DNA of 64,000 bases from Gonatopus flavifemur (Eukaryota > Arthropoda > Insecta > Hymenoptera > Dryinidae), in assembly GCA_018340375.1 (NCBI GenBank), contig JAFFJZ010000009.1, positions 20,352,501 to 20,416,500 of the forward strand, given 5' to 3'. Position numbers and translations under genes: made by a program. The notes under the pieces were generated by a model. That model was not told the origin of the DNA. It ran no database searches and was given only the letters and a program-made list of their open reading frames with translations. Positions 10,064-21,668 of the stretch are shown one piece after another (within the stretch, counting starts at the first letter, position 1; each line of letters opens with the position of its first letter).

Positions 10064-10374
10064 TCACATCCTACTATCCTTCAGTGCTTTCTCAGGAAAA
10101 GGATATTATCTATAAAAATTGTTAATTTCTTTTAGTGAGAGATAGAGTTGACCAGAAAATTCAAATCATTCAGGCAAGAATAGACGGATGTCCAAAGAGA
10201 ATAAAGAAAAAACATCAGGAAATTAGAGTTAAAGCACTTCCACCAAAAGGACGATCCTTGAAGAAATTCTTGTATAACTTAGTGAAAGATGAAAGAAAAG
10301 TTGAGAATCTCACAAAGGTTTTAAAAAATTTAAAATTATTTAGAAGATCTTTAAGTGTTAGAAATAATTTGTGA
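9858..10374 (+). CDS. candidate two-exon gene for a 79-residue basic protein, start codon made by splicing
   Basis: A donor with the exact GTGAGT consensus lies at 9859-9864, and a T-rich tract ending TTTTAG lies at 10131-10135. Joining these places the last exon-1 base (A, 9858) before TG (10136-10137), creating an ATG in the context AACCAAG-ATG-A, a good Kozak match. The frame then runs 79 codons to a TGA at 10372-10374. The product is Lys/Arg-rich (for example KRIKKKH, KGRSLKKF) and predicted helical, with no signal peptide, membrane segment or domain I recognise. AATAAA words follow at once. The upstream exon would be purely 5' UTR. The intron of 277 bp contains a TA microsatellite. Splicing is inferred, not shown. 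The frame without splicing has no ATG, only GTG at the junction. Confidence 0.45.
10033..10060. repeat. (AT)n microsatellite
   Basis: About 14 uninterrupted AT units, lying inside the inferred intron of the 79-residue gene. It may be length-variable between individuals. Confidence 0.9.
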
Positions 10375-10425
10375 AATAAATCAAAATTGTAATAAATTTC
10401 ACTTTGTTGTATATTAAATAAATGA
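10375..10425 (+). terminator. polyadenylation signals after the 79-residue ORF
   Basis: AATAAA occurs three times in about 45 bp after the stop codon (near 10376, 10391 and 10415), the last within TTAAATAAATGA. This is the expected place for mRNA 3'-end formation if the upstream frame is a real gene. In AT-rich DNA such words also arise by chance. Confidence 0.4.
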
Positions 10426-11065
10426 TAAAAGCTATTTTAAAACAAAACTTCCCAATCCCCTTAATTCACTGTGATGAAAAACAAGTATTGTGGAATTATT
10501 CCACATAATTAGACTTTGAATCTGAGTGAATTAAGTATTGGGAATTGTTCTAGTTGAGAGATATGAAAGTAATTCTGCTTACTGGGAAACCCCCAGAAGA
10601 ACGGGTTATTCGAGTTTCTCTTGTCTGATAATTTTCAATTAAACTGATTTTTTCCCTTCTTCTTTCTATTCGTTGCCTGTTAATTTGGAATAATTCTGAT
10701 TAGAATCTGAAAAATTAATCGCTACATACACGTATAATTCATACCATTGTAAAAGAAAGGAATAAATCTAAAGTGATCAATAACCGATAAATATATATAT
10801 GTGTATATTCATAAATATATAAATGCTTCATTTTGAATTTTTGTGTAATGCACAAGGATTGTGTACATTTGATTGAAAATATATCTCATCTACCTTTCAG
10901 TATAAAAAAACTTGTTGAAGCCTTATTCATTTAAAGCATTCTCTCCCCAGTCCTTGTTTAGCTATAGTCTAACTGAAGTGGGGTATTAAAGGGTTTGTCA
11001 AACTAACATTTGACAGGTCCTTCGGCACCTCATCTGTCATGGAAAAACTTGGAACCAAGTTTTGA

Positions 11066-11124
11066 CGTAACAATATCGTTCTGTACAGCATTCAAGTAAA
11101 AGTGCTGTACAGAGCGATATTTGA
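11066..11124. repeat. short near-perfect hairpin
   Basis: ATCGTTCTGTACAGCA and TGCTGTACAGAGCGAT pair with one mismatch, and outer bases extend the stem to about 20 bp around a 12-nt loop. The size is compatible with a small RNA precursor, but the loop-proximal stem is short for an animal pre-miRNA and no flanking paired region is obvious. It may be part of the adjacent repeat. Confidence 0.4.
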
Positions 11125-11200
11125 ATTGAATTGAGGCCTTCGCTCGTAGTTTGTCATGAACGATTCGACTGTTGTTACATCGCTCATATTCCCTTAAAGG
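11105..11200 (-). repeat. second copy of the 8.34-kb dispersed repeat, inverted
   Basis: The reverse complement shares the core TCGTTCATGACAAACTAC-type sequence with 8370-8440, seen at protein level as similar frames (SRIVHDKL here, SRMVHDNL there). Two inverted copies 2.7 kb apart support a dispersed family. Confidence 0.4.
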
Positions 11201-12399
11201 GATACCGTGGTACCGACATTTTGATAGACATAGGAATAAACATGTTCTTGGGAAGAATTTTCTAAACTGGGTCGTTGAAAATGTTCGCGATTTTCGGGAA
11301 ACAATCTTCTGTACTTGATCTGTTGCTGCACGAAGTCTGGATTTCAAATTTATCCAGTCGGTCCGCTGGTGTCTTCTTACGTAGCAAATACCACCACAGG
11401 TACAGATCCATGTTTCTAATATCCGCAACTCCTTATTCAAATTATCGATCAGACAAAGAGAGATGATTTTTTTGGAGCTCTGAGACGTCCCAGGTAGAAA
11501 TATTCTATCAAATCCTATTATGAATAATGAAATTTCTAATTGAATATCATTAAATTCCATTGAAACCTCTTCATTCTCTCATCCGTCAATGAGATTTCAT
11601 AGATTATTCGTCACAGTTGTGTCAAATTTTCATGTTTTTTTTTTTTAATCAAACATGCTATACAATATCTATTGAATCCAGACGTATGGTGATTGAAGGG
11701 CAGAATCAATCCACAGGACGAGGGGAAAAGGAAATGTCAGGAATTTTTTCCACAAGAAACTGAACAACCTATTGGAATTTGATAGAAAGTTCTTGATATA
11801 CCTATTGAAATATTGTTTCCAACTTCTTTCGGAGGTATACAAAACTGAATGTTGGGTCCTCAGTATTTTTTCTTGGGCATCTGTTCTTTTGTGGCCGGAC
11901 ATATTAGATTCATAGTCTGTTGTAGCTATGGGAAAAAATCATGTATGACATAATAAAATTTCAATTTGAAACCCAACTCTGATCATCTTATAAAATTTGG
12001 AAGTTGTTTTTTATGTGATAACATCGTCATATGTAATAAATGATTTCAAAGTGATCCGAACGTCATTTCTCGAAAATACGATGTAAGCAATTTCAATGAC
12101 TTTTTCATCTGCAGGAAATAGAAATTGTTCCGATATTATGCACCAAACTTGTGATATATAAAAAATCAATAATAATCAAGAATTCATTGAATGATATTGG
12201 ATTCAATGCAATTGGATGATGAAATCCATCGCATTCATGATTCATATTTAATCGCAAGTATCAATATTTTCATTCTATTTGAAATTTTCATTCTAATTGA
12301 TGTTTGAATTCATACGTGCATGATCATACCATAATTAGTATTAGACTGGCCTTTTAATCCAAGGAAACAAAAGAAAAATATTGAAGGGCCCCTCGCGAT

Positions 12400-15300
12400 T
12401 TACGGCCAGGGTACCAGGTAGGCCAATTCGATACTGAATATCATAAAATTGTCAAGTGGTGAAGAAAAAGCAGTGAGACCTCCCTATGAGTCGACAACGT
12501 GGGCTTCAAATTTTCTCCGATGTTGCATGGAGTTGGCCGATTGTAGAAGAAGTAAGAACGACGAAGACTGACAAAGAGTTATTCTCTCTCGATTGTCCAA
12601 GCCTACTCGGAGTGGAACGAATGCTCCCGAATCACATGAATACGGGTTTCATTGTGTGCGTATGCCTGGCAGGAATCGCGGGAGACGGAGAAGTGGTCGA
12701 TGGAGAGGGTACGAACGGTCTCGGGTCTCGAATCTGGCATCACTGATAGGGATTCCTGATGAATTTTCAATCAATAATGAATTCGTATATGATTCACAAA
12801 TCGAGATGTCTAGTATTCAGAAATAATGATAATTTTTCGCCCATCCTTCATACTACTAGCAGGTCTGTGCGCGCCGTCATTACTGCGAGACACAAATATT
12901 CTTCTTATTGTGAATTCAAAGACGGAGAACGCGCAACACGGGTATTACATGCTATCATCCGAGGCGACTATTCCCAAGACATCGTGTTCAGAGTTTTCGT
13001 CAGGTCTTCACAATAATCGATGAACTTTTCAACTATCTGATTCGTACATACATGAAAATATAATGTAGACACACCACTCATTGGAAGGAATTCAGAACTT
13101 AGCTTTGTCGGGTCACTCATGTATTTAAATGAAGAAGGTGGACGATCAGGGAATTTTTTTTTTCTATTCTCACAGATCAAACAATAATCCGCGTCTCAGC
13201 CAAATGTTCCTCCACATGACGCGATATACTTTACTGTCCTTCAAGGTGCGCGGTCGTGATGAAGATTTGAATTCGTTATTAAGCCAAGCTGATCATTTGA
13301 TTCAAGTATGGATCGTGGTTCAGTCGTGACCAATGATTACGTAGGATTAATGGAACGCAGGATCATCAAAATTTCAACGTCCAACTTTGACAAAGGAATC
13401 TTCCTATGCATGGAACGGGGAAACGTCCTTAAGCGCGGAATTGTCTGGTTTCATGCCGAAATGGAGATAATATATTTTCAAACAGTATGATAAAGCCTAT
13501 AGGATCGCACCGATTCGCGTTAATCTACGTAAATCGCGTTTTCTTGATTGCGCCCCATTCAATGGAATCGTCTGTTTTGACTTGATTCAAAGCAAATACG
13601 TAGACGAGGATGAATATCTGGGACTGTGGGGGATTGAATGTCAAATGAAACATGAGGACAAGGTTTTGGACAATACGAACGTTTCTCAATTCCCAACGCT
13701 CGCATGTCAAGGGGATCACACTATGGCACTTCAAGAAAGAAAAATACTCGGAAAAAACTCTAACTCGAAGTGATTGACCAGTAAAGACATTTGGATGGAA
13801 TTTACAAAGCAGAATGTTTAATTCCGGACTTTGAACACAATCGTCAACCCTCCAGGAATGTACTCACGGTTCCCTTACATATGGAATACACTGGATCGGT
13901 TTGACCCAAGTGTTTTTTGAATGCCTACATCTCGGCTTCCAAACATTATAGAGCAAAGTTCTTTTTCTTCGAATCCATCGCTGAAGTCCGCAGAATACGA
14001 ATCTGGAAGCTGCTCCTCCATACAGTTGATGGTTTTTTCAATATTCAAAGCGATGTGAAGGTACTCATTCCAAGTTATACAATTTTTCGAAGTGAACGAC
14101 GGGTCGTTTGGACTCCACGTTTCCCCAGAGGGTGAAATTTTGAATTTGAGATATGCGACAAACATCTACTCGTACATCACAACTACCGATCGTTGGGCAT
14201 TTATGTACGTGTCCCTTTCATCCACCTTGCCTTTGAGGGGACGCGACGTGCACAACGGTGGATGTGCTGTACGGATACGATCATCTTAGAATTTTTCTCA
14301 TACATGTTTGGGGTCGGGACCGAAGAAGTAAACACCTCATGTATGTAACTTGTAGATAAATGTCAACATCTGCATAGCAACAAACCAAAAATACAGTAGA
14401 CGGCAGTACAAAGAATTGAATATCAATCCTATTTATTCAGTCTCTCACGCCGACGAAGGAATGATTTCGCTTGATGTCTATACAGTAAATAAACGATTTT
14501 TCATGAATTCCTTTCGATTCACAAAATCCACGTGTTGTCAGCGTGAAAAACTTGTCAGTCACTTTTTTCCACGAAGTATACATTTGTTTATGAGGTAAGT
14601 GCACCAGTAAATGAACGCGCACCTATGAATGAACATCATCCGTAAGACGCATCAAGGAATGATTCAAAATGATTCCAATCTCACCAAATGATAGTGTAGA
14701 AGATACTTCGTACATGATAAATTGTGGCTTTATAGATACACAACATGCAATTTTTGAACTGTTGATACACTTTTGCATTGGAAAAACTGTACATCTTCAT
14801 GAAAATTTTTGAAAATAAGTTTGACTATGGACATTTATAGGAATTCATGATGCTCAAAGCTTTCTTGGTTCACACGGAATACGAAAACAAATAATTTCGT
14901 AAACGTTGTCGAAAAGTGGTGCGGTCTGCAGTGACGAATGTTTCGTCATTCATTTACCGTTGCACCGACCCTATCTAATAAAGGTTTATGACCGTTAATG
15001 GGACCCAACTGTGGTGGAGGGGGGGAGGTAAAGACACATTTTGTGTCGGCTTGTCGCAAAGAGTACGTAATTATTACAAATTCCAAATGGATAATGATCA
15101 ATTGAATACCCAAAATTGTGCATGGCAACATACTCTCAATGCCTATATTCTTGCAAAGAGCTCGTGCAAACTCCAACTCTCCCTCATTCCCAGTTTTCCA
15201 CGCCCGACTTCGTTCAGAAAATGTTCATTTCGGCTTCTCACATTCTTAGCTATGGAACGAAATTATCGTTCAAAGACGAAATCCTTCCTCCAACCGAAGG

Positions 15301-15840
15301 GTAATCATTCCCTTATCATCGGGTTTTATTCCTTCGTCTAGCCCGTACGCGAAAATAGTAGATGTGGATAATCTTTCTTCGGCATTGTAGGAAAAGTAAT
15401 GATTCCCAAAATGACTCTTGCGGATATCAGACACGTTCTGTTCGTCAAAAACACGATCCTCAACAATTGAATCATTCATATTGGAGAAAAATCAACAAAT
15501 CATCTGCAAAAGCCTTTCTTTCCAGCTCGAGAGTTGTTTGAGTAACAATTATCCACAAAACAATACCCTCTCTTTCATCCCCTTTATGCCCTGAATATAT
15601 ATTCATATGTATATTACGTGACGTAATCGCGGACTCGCTTACACACACAAAAAGTAAACAACCTGTCGGAAGCACTGTTCACCATAGACTGACCACTCCA
15701 GCTGCTATTCTTCTTCACAACAACACGAGCAATGTGGGGGGATACCGACGAATGATTTCGCACGACAAACTCAGAGAGGAAGGGCAACGCGGGAATCGCT
15801 GCAGCCAATCAGCATTGAGAGAATAGAGGCTTCAAACATG
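12400..15840. other. unassigned block with short protein-like frames on both strands
   Basis: Base composition is less AT-rich than the flanks. Several frames of 60-100 codons have non-repetitive, protein-like composition. Examples are the minus-strand frames 14165-13875 (with SPSGETWSPNDPSFT) and 15479-15270 (with EDRVFDEQNVSDI), and the plus-strand frame 13582-13773 (with YVDEDEYLGLWGIE). None has a recognisable domain, none continues without stops, and splice sites joining them could not be established. Decayed genes or an old viral insertion are possible, and so is chance. No function is assigned. Confidence 0.3.
15010..15150 (+). repeat. diverged copy of the long-TIR repeat seen at 52.3 and 53.0 kb
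   Basis: The words TACGTAATTATTACAA and GGATAATGATCAATTG match, with substitutions, TACGTAATTATCACAA and GAATAATGATGAATTG at 52350-52395. The same order appears inverted at 52.9-53.0 kb. This looks like a single, degraded terminal repeat of the same MITE family. Confidence 0.4.
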
Positions 15841-15867
15841 GCTGTCATCTCAATTTCAGGATGGGAT

Positions 15868-15897
15868 TATTATTATCATTATTATTATTATTATTAT
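15868..15897. repeat. (TTA)n microsatellite
   Basis: A run of TTA/ATT trinucleotides with one interruption (ATC), followed by ATATGATCATATGATCA, a short palindromic duplication. Confidence 0.85.
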
Positions 15898-15899
15898 AT

Positions 15900-17150
15900 G
15901 ATCATATGATCACATTATATATTTCATAATAAAAAGTAGGGAGGGATGTGCATTCCAATTTATTCCAAAGTATCAATACTCCAAATCAATGATGATGATT
16001 ATGTACCACTTACCTATCTACGGATCTACAATGGATCCACTCTATTCGTATGGGACAATTCCGTTCTTTGTTTCCCCATCCGTTGTCATATGTGATGAAG
16101 AATATCAAACCAGTGCGGAACCATCACAATGCACAACTCACATATGTACGATACACGTCTCGATATGGAAGACATTATAACCCGATACAGACAATAAGAT
16201 CATTGCATATCAACTGAACCACGGCTCCCAAGTTTCCTATGACCATTGTCTGTTACATTTCGATTATATAAGGTAACTGACCCCATAAGTGGACATTTAG
16301 GAACACATGCACTCTAAATATGAATCATTTCATGAATAATTTCTCTAAAATGAATTCCCACCAGTAAATAAGGTAGATTGAGCATTTCGATTTTCGCTTA
16401 CCTTGATTTTTTAGTCATTTTCTAAGTGATAACAATAAAAATAATGAAATTAATGAAATGTTAACAATACCCCCATTAGTGAACGGGTCACATGAATTAG
16501 TGAACGCTGATTGACCCCATTACTGAGCACGTAGTGATCCTCATACCCTTCTATGAAAGAAAAATTTCATTGTTCTTGGATGAAGTACTTGTCAAGCAGA
16601 GAAAAACACATAGCGCCGCTTATCTAATTCTAACCCCAAAGCTTCATACTTTTTCTATGTTCGATTTTCCTCAAACGAGAGGAGCAAAAAAAACATATTA
16701 TTTCATTTTCAAAAGAAAATACTTTTTGATAATTCTTTTTTTTTACAAACAAAAAATATTCTAGTTCTCACCACGAAAAAAAAAATCAACTGATGATTTC
16801 ACTTTTCTTTCATTCTTGTCCTTTTGCTCTCGTCTTCAAATAAAAATGTTTCATCGTACATGGTTTCCCTCATATCCTAAGAATCGTATTGCTTCGTATT
16901 TGGAAACAAGAAGTCTCATAGTTTCAAATATCTGTTCTTCTTTATCTTCAAAGAAAAGATAAACCAAGTAATCGGCGATCTCTTAATTCTATTTCATAAT
17001 TTTGATAAAAATGAATGAGAAAGAGAGGGAAAAAAACGTAGTGCTCCCTATATATCGCAGTTACCACGTAGGGATCCCCTTTCAAAAAAAAAAACCTTAT
17101 AATTCGATAGTTCCAATTTCCATTCTCGTCACTAGCATTTGAAAAATTAC
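15900..17150. other. AT-rich stretch without supported gene; expected 3' LTR of gypsy B absent
   Basis: The 3' LTR of gypsy B should lie here if complete, but neither its terminal word GTCGCGCTATTACA nor TGAAACGTTTCTT nor the internal 75-bp motif repeats occur. Two direct words, GACCCCATAAGTGGAC and GACCCCATTACTGAGC, lie about 245 bp apart (16280, 16513). No coding frame is supported. Confidence 0.5.
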
Positions 17151-17162
17151 CCCTGAAGATTT

Positions 17163-17923
17163 TTATTCCATCTTATTGTCGCTTAGTTTCTCGGTGATTC
17201 TTCTCTCTCGTTGTGTCAGAGATTCAGCTCGTTCCTTGATCAATTCTCTCCAATAATTCACGGGCTTGATCGTTACTTTTGGCTTCGTTCCCCGTCTTCT
17301 GATCACTGGTTCTTCCTCGTTAAATATCGCATTCCTCGAGTTTTTCGTTGTCCCATCTTTCTCCATCGTTTCTTTTTTATTTTGATTTGTTCCTTCGTGC
17401 TTCCATTTTTGTTCTCCACTTCTTCTCCTTCTTCAGCTTCTTCTTCGACCTCTACCTCTTCTTCACTTGACGACTGTAGATGGAACCGTTCGAGTATTTG
17501 ATGCATCTTTTCTTGCACTTGTGTTCTTTCTTTTCACCTTCTGATTTTTTTCATCTTTTTTGATTTTTCTACAGCCTTGCTCTCTGGTGGCACAACTATT
17601 TCTTCCTCGCTTGAAGATTCCAATCCAAATTTCCTGTATATCGAATGTAACCTTTTTCCCTGGGCTGAGCGTATTTTTCTTTTCCTCGTCGATGTAGGTA
17701 GGTTGACATCGAACACTCTGGCTTGCGAGGACTTCCTCCGTGTTTCTAATTTTCCGGTTTGGGTTGACTCTCCCACTCCTTTCCATTTCTTCGTGGCCTC
17801 TTTATATTTCTTTGGGGTAATTATAATTTCCTCCATGTCAGATTGGTGGACTTCCATACTATCCCCCTGGATTCCCACGGTACGCGTATTAGTGTACACT
17901 TCGGTTTGCGTACCTTTGTCCAT
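17163..17923 (-). pseudogene. ORF3 of gypsy B, unknown acidic/basic protein
   Basis: It starts at 17923 (MDKGTQTEVY) and reads 129 codons to a stop at 17534, then continues in other frames to 17163, suggesting two frameshifts. Two similar segments occur, FGLESSSEEEIVVP and FHLQSSSEEEVEVE, each followed by Lys/Glu-rich sequence. This suggests an internal duplication of an acidic motif. It sits after integrase, the place of env in errantiviruses, but shows no signal peptide, membrane segment or furin-like site in any frame. I do not recognise the family. A nuclear or nucleic-acid-associated accessory protein is a guess from charge only. Confidence 0.55.
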
Positions 17924-18129
17924 TTTGCACCTGAGCTTTTATCAAAAGATGTTCACCGTAACTCATTTTGAATTTGAATGGTTTCTATCGTCTTGTTTTC
18001 TGGTTTACATAGCGACTTTCGACAGTTTTTCTGTTTGATGTTGCTTATCGCATGCTTTTATTTCGTCTCTGAATATGAATACTTATTTTCTATAATGATG
18101 GTCGTAAATCTGTTTCTCGTCTTTTGTTC

Positions 18130-19130
18130 TTATTATTCGTTTTCATAAAATTTCTTCATATCCTGACTGTGAAACATTTCTCTAATCTCTTCTGAATTGA
18201 TGTGTTTCAATACGTACGTACCCATGCCGATTTTCTTTTTGATTACGTACGTATACTGCCATAAATTTCGCTATTCTTTTTCCTTTGTGATCTGACACAT
18301 TCAGAGCTCTGACCCATACTTTAGATTCTACGTCGAATTCCTTAGTCTTGTGATTATCATTGCATCTTTCTGCTCTCTTTCTTCCTTTATTCCTCATACG
18401 ATCTCATACCAGCATTAATCTCTGTTCCAATGGGTGTTCTATTCTCTCTTCGTTTCGTATCCATTTTTCCCATATTCGCATCGGTTTTTCGCCAAAATGA
18501 ATTTCTTTTGGTGTTAATTCCGTGGATTTATGATACACCCCATTGATGCAGTCTTCTATGATTAAAATCCAGTTGATCCATCCCGTATGACCATTCCCTA
18601 GGAATGTGCGGAAGAACCTTGACAATTCTCGGTTGACCCTTTCCACTGGATTCGCCTGCGGATGCCGTATGGATGTTAGAATGGGTTCGATCCCTTCTGA
18701 TGTCAGTTTTTTCCGTCCATCGATCCGACGTGAATTGAGGTCCTCGATCCGTTGAAATATTCTGAGGTTTTCCGTACGTGGGAATATAATCATCGAACAG
18801 TCTTTGTCTCACAAGTTTGGCGTTGGCTTTTCTCAATGGATATAATTTAACGATTTTGCTGAATACATCGATAATCGCTGGAATGTATTTGAGTCCTCCT
18901 CTCGCAGTTGGCAGTAGTCCATGGAAGTCCAAAGAAATCAGCTCTGATTTGTCCACTGGCACGATGTTCATCATCTTTGCTGTTTGATTCGGAACTTTAT
19001 TTTTCTGGCACGAGATACATACTGCAAGTTTTTTTTTATCATTTTTCCTAACTTGGAGGAATAGAAGTCTTCTTTGATCATCATTTCCGTCTTCTTCGGT
19101 CCGAGGTGACATACATCTCATGACACTCAT
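18130..19130 (-). pseudogene. pol: integrase of gypsy B
   Basis: On the minus strand a Cys pair (CISCQKNK) of the zinc region is followed by the core: LISLDFHGLLP (first Asp), ISTDRGPQFTSDRW (second Asp), then after a frameshift near 18725 HPQANPVERVNREL (Glu). The catalytic triad is complete but split over two frames. Downstream, 18397-18182 holds a C-terminal segment with VWVRALNVSDHK that stands where the GPY-type module should be. It would integrate the element DNA. Confidence 0.88.
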
Positions 19131-19880
19131 TAATCAAGCAAGCCATAATTCGTGGTAGGTAAATTTCCCATTCGTTGTCCCGTCCTCTGAAGTAGACGAT
19201 GTCGTTTTTGAGCTTGTATCTCGGTTGTTCTTCGTCGTTGGCAAGTTGTGGGTCCCTCAAGTTCTCTATTACATTGCTCAATAATTCGTCTTCTCTTTGT
19301 GACGTTCTCATTTCCCTTATTGATCTCAGAAAGTATCCAGATGGTTCTCTAGCTGATTCATTGATTTCGATTTCTTCCGTTACTTTTTCCCTTTCTGATG
19401 TTCGGCAGTTTCTGCTCAAAATATCCGCGACAATATTTTCTGTTCCTTTACAATGTGTTATTCCGATATTGTAATCCTGAATTCTCAAGATCCATCTGGA
19501 CAGTCTCTGATTGACCAATTTACACGTTTTGAGAAACAATAAGGCTTTATGATCTCTTATTACTTCAATTCTTGTGCCTAACAAAGAAGTTCGAAATTTC
19601 TCCAATGACCACACAATGGCCAATAACTCTTTCTCCGTAGTGAAATAGGTGAGTTCCGTACCTTTTGAAGTACGACTCGCAAATGAAACCACCCCCAAAT
19701 CACCACTTTCGTCTTTTTGAAATAATACAGCTGCTAGAGCAACTTCACTCGCATCCGTTCGCAAATAATACTCTTTGTTTACATCTGGAAACCTCAGAAC
19801 AACCGAATCACAAAATAATCTTTCCACTCTTTCAAATGCTTGAACTTCTGTTCCCGACCATCGCCATTTCACCCCCTTTT
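19081..19880 (-). pseudogene. pol: RNase H and integrase N-terminus of gypsy B
   Basis: An open frame of about 263 codons carries LRTDASEVALAAVL (catalytic Asp), FTTEKELLAIVWSLEKF (Glu), VIRDHKALLFL (Asp) and the end ENIVADILSRN, so the RNase H fold looks intact. It runs on into the tether to integrase (MACLINECHEMYVT). It is joined to RT by a frameshift near 19870 and to integrase by another near 19090. Confidence 0.88.
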
Positions 19881-20745
19881 TTGATCAACTCTATGAGCGG
19901 TACTATTTCTCGAGAATGTCGATTGGTGAACTTCGAATAGTAATTTACCAAACCCAAGAATCCTCTCATCTGTTTGATGTTTTTGGATTTAGGAAACTCC
20001 TTGATTGCTCGGACCCTCTCTGGGTCTGGATGTATGCCTTCGGTTGAGAATATATGGCTTAGAAACTTTACTGTATCTTTGAAAAATTTTGACTTTCCTA
20101 AATTGATGGTTAAATTAAACCGGTTAAACCTCCCGAATATCTCATTTAATAGTTCGATATGCTCTTCTTCCGAAGATGATATGCAAAGGATGTCATCGAC
20201 GAAATTGATTACCTTATCCCCCAGGCCTTTCAAGACTGTATCCCAGGCCCTGGTTGAATTCGCCGTACTCGTTTTGAGTCCGAATGGTGTCACTTGAAAT
20301 TCTTAACACTTGCCTTTGTACAGAAATGCGATGTACTTCCTCGAATCTGGATGCAGTGGAATCTGCCAGAAACTACTCCTCATATCTATTGTCGACATTA
20401 TTTTTACTCCATTACACCTCTGAAATAGTACTTCCACTGGCTCTACTGACTCGAAATCATCTTCTAGGATTTGATTTAACTCCCTAGCACTCGAACAAGG
20501 ACGTACATGCCTCCCTCCCTATTCACCGACACCAAGGGATTGATGTATTGACTCTTTGATCTCGTTACTACTCCTGTCTCTATCATCTTCCTAATTTCTC
20601 CGTCTATTTTCGCCTGATGGGCCATAGGAGTCGGATACGATCTTCTCACGAATGCTGTCGGATCTTTAACTTTCAATACCGTTTGATATCCGTGAATCTT
20701 ACCGGGTTCTCTTCTAAAAATTGTTCTATTTTTTTAAATGATTTG
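19832..20745 (-). pseudogene. pol: reverse transcriptase of gypsy B
   Basis: The finger region lies at 20676-20490 (RRSYPTPMAHQAKID, EIRKMIETGVV) and is followed by frameshifts. A palm segment near 20400-20340 reads STIDMRSSFWQIPL. The frame 20293-19832 begins with TPFGLKTS and carries the catalytic box FVDDILCIS and the RT thumb (GFLGLVNYYSKF). FVDD is an accepted variant of YVDD. One stop (about 20304) and two frameshifts break it. Confidence 0.87.
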
Positions 20746-21459
20746 TTTGAAACTTTCTTCTATCTTGAGATTGTTTATCTGACACTCTGCTACTTCATCA
20801 TCAGTTTCCTTATCCCCCAGTGTGACTGATTCATAGAATTTTGACGAGATTTCAGAGACCTTCACGATATTTGTTTCAATCATACTGATGTCATCGTGGT
20901 CTTCATCATGGAACTCGTCTGTTATCCTGATCCCTATCTGCTTCGTCCTTGTCCCAATTTCTAAAATTTCTTTTTCCAAATCAATTCTGCTTTTATATTC
21001 CTTTGATAAATCTATTCCAATGATACATTCCCTTCTCAGACCCTGTACTATTATTACCGTATGGTTTTCTCTTTCTCCTGGAATATTGATTTCGCAAAAT
21101 ATTTGTTTTTTCAGCCTCACTGGTTTTCCTCCTGTTGCACTAACTACCGTTGCTCTTCTCATCGGTAATGCTGGACATTTTCGGAACACGTTACCTGTTA
21201 AATTAAAAAATTCTTCGGAAATGCGAGTGATTCCTGCCCCTGTGTCCATCAACGCCTTCACCTGGACTCCTTCAATCTCTACCTCTATCTCGGGACACCT
21301 AATTACTCCTTCATCTCCTTTTCCCATGACGAATTCCATGATTTCTCCTCCTCCCACTCTTTCTTCCTCTATTCCCCGTTGGTCCCCTCTCTCTTTTGCT
21401 CCCTCCAAATCACTCCGTTTTTCCTCTTCTCCCTTCTTCAAGTGTTCCATCCCTTGCAT
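20734..21459 (-). CDS. retropepsin-like protease region of gypsy B
   Basis: A 241-codon open frame holds ALMDTGAGITRISEEFF, with the active-site DTG at about residues 72-74, and IIGIDLSKEY about 90 residues later, the second conserved block of retropepsins. A Glu/Arg-rich N-terminus (EEEKRSDLEG-type) may be the end of Gag or a linker. The frame stays open to the RT junction. It would process the polyprotein. This is the best preserved part of the element, although the element as a whole is defective. Confidence 0.8.
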   Translation of the reverse strand: MQGMEHLKKGEEEKRSDLEGAKERGDQRGIEEERVGGGEIMEFVMGKGDEGVIRCPEIEVEIEGVQVKALMDTGAGITRISEEFFNLTGNVFRKCPALPMRRATVVSATGGKPVRLKKQIFCEINIPGERENHTVIIVQGLRRECIIGIDLSKEYKSRIDLEKEILEIGTRTKQIGIRITDEFHDEDHDDISMIETNIVKVSEISSKFYESVTLGDKETDDEVAECQINNLKIEESFKQII

Positions 21460-21668
21460 TTCTTTTGGTCCGGGCCTTCTTTTTTCTTTATTTAAGCCTG
21501 CGCCAGATCCCGATGATCTCCCTTGGCAATATCCTGACGCAGGTATCTTCAGTCTTCCTGCTCGGTTGGCATAAAAGGTTCGGCTAATGGTGACAGTTCG
21601 TTTTCTTCTGCGACTTCGATGTTATTGATTCCTGCTCTTGAATTATTTGGTGAATGGATAGTCTGTTC

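Larger units (their letters stand above)
10430..12400. other. AT-rich stretch, mostly unassigned
   Basis: Apart from the hairpin and repeat at 11.05-11.2 kb described separately, no feature is supported. A minus-strand open frame of 176 codons (11560 to 11030) exists, but its composition resembles non-coding sequence and it overlaps the repeat copy, so I do not call it a gene. Confidence 0.4.

Noticed and set aside
11030..11560. 176-codon minus-strand frame
   Set aside because: It overlaps the dispersed repeat and hairpin, has no domain or ATG context, and its composition matches non-coding sequence.
17163..17923. Envelope gene in gypsy B
   Set aside because: The ORF after integrase has no signal peptide, membrane helix or glycosylation-rich region; it is charged and low in hydrophobics.
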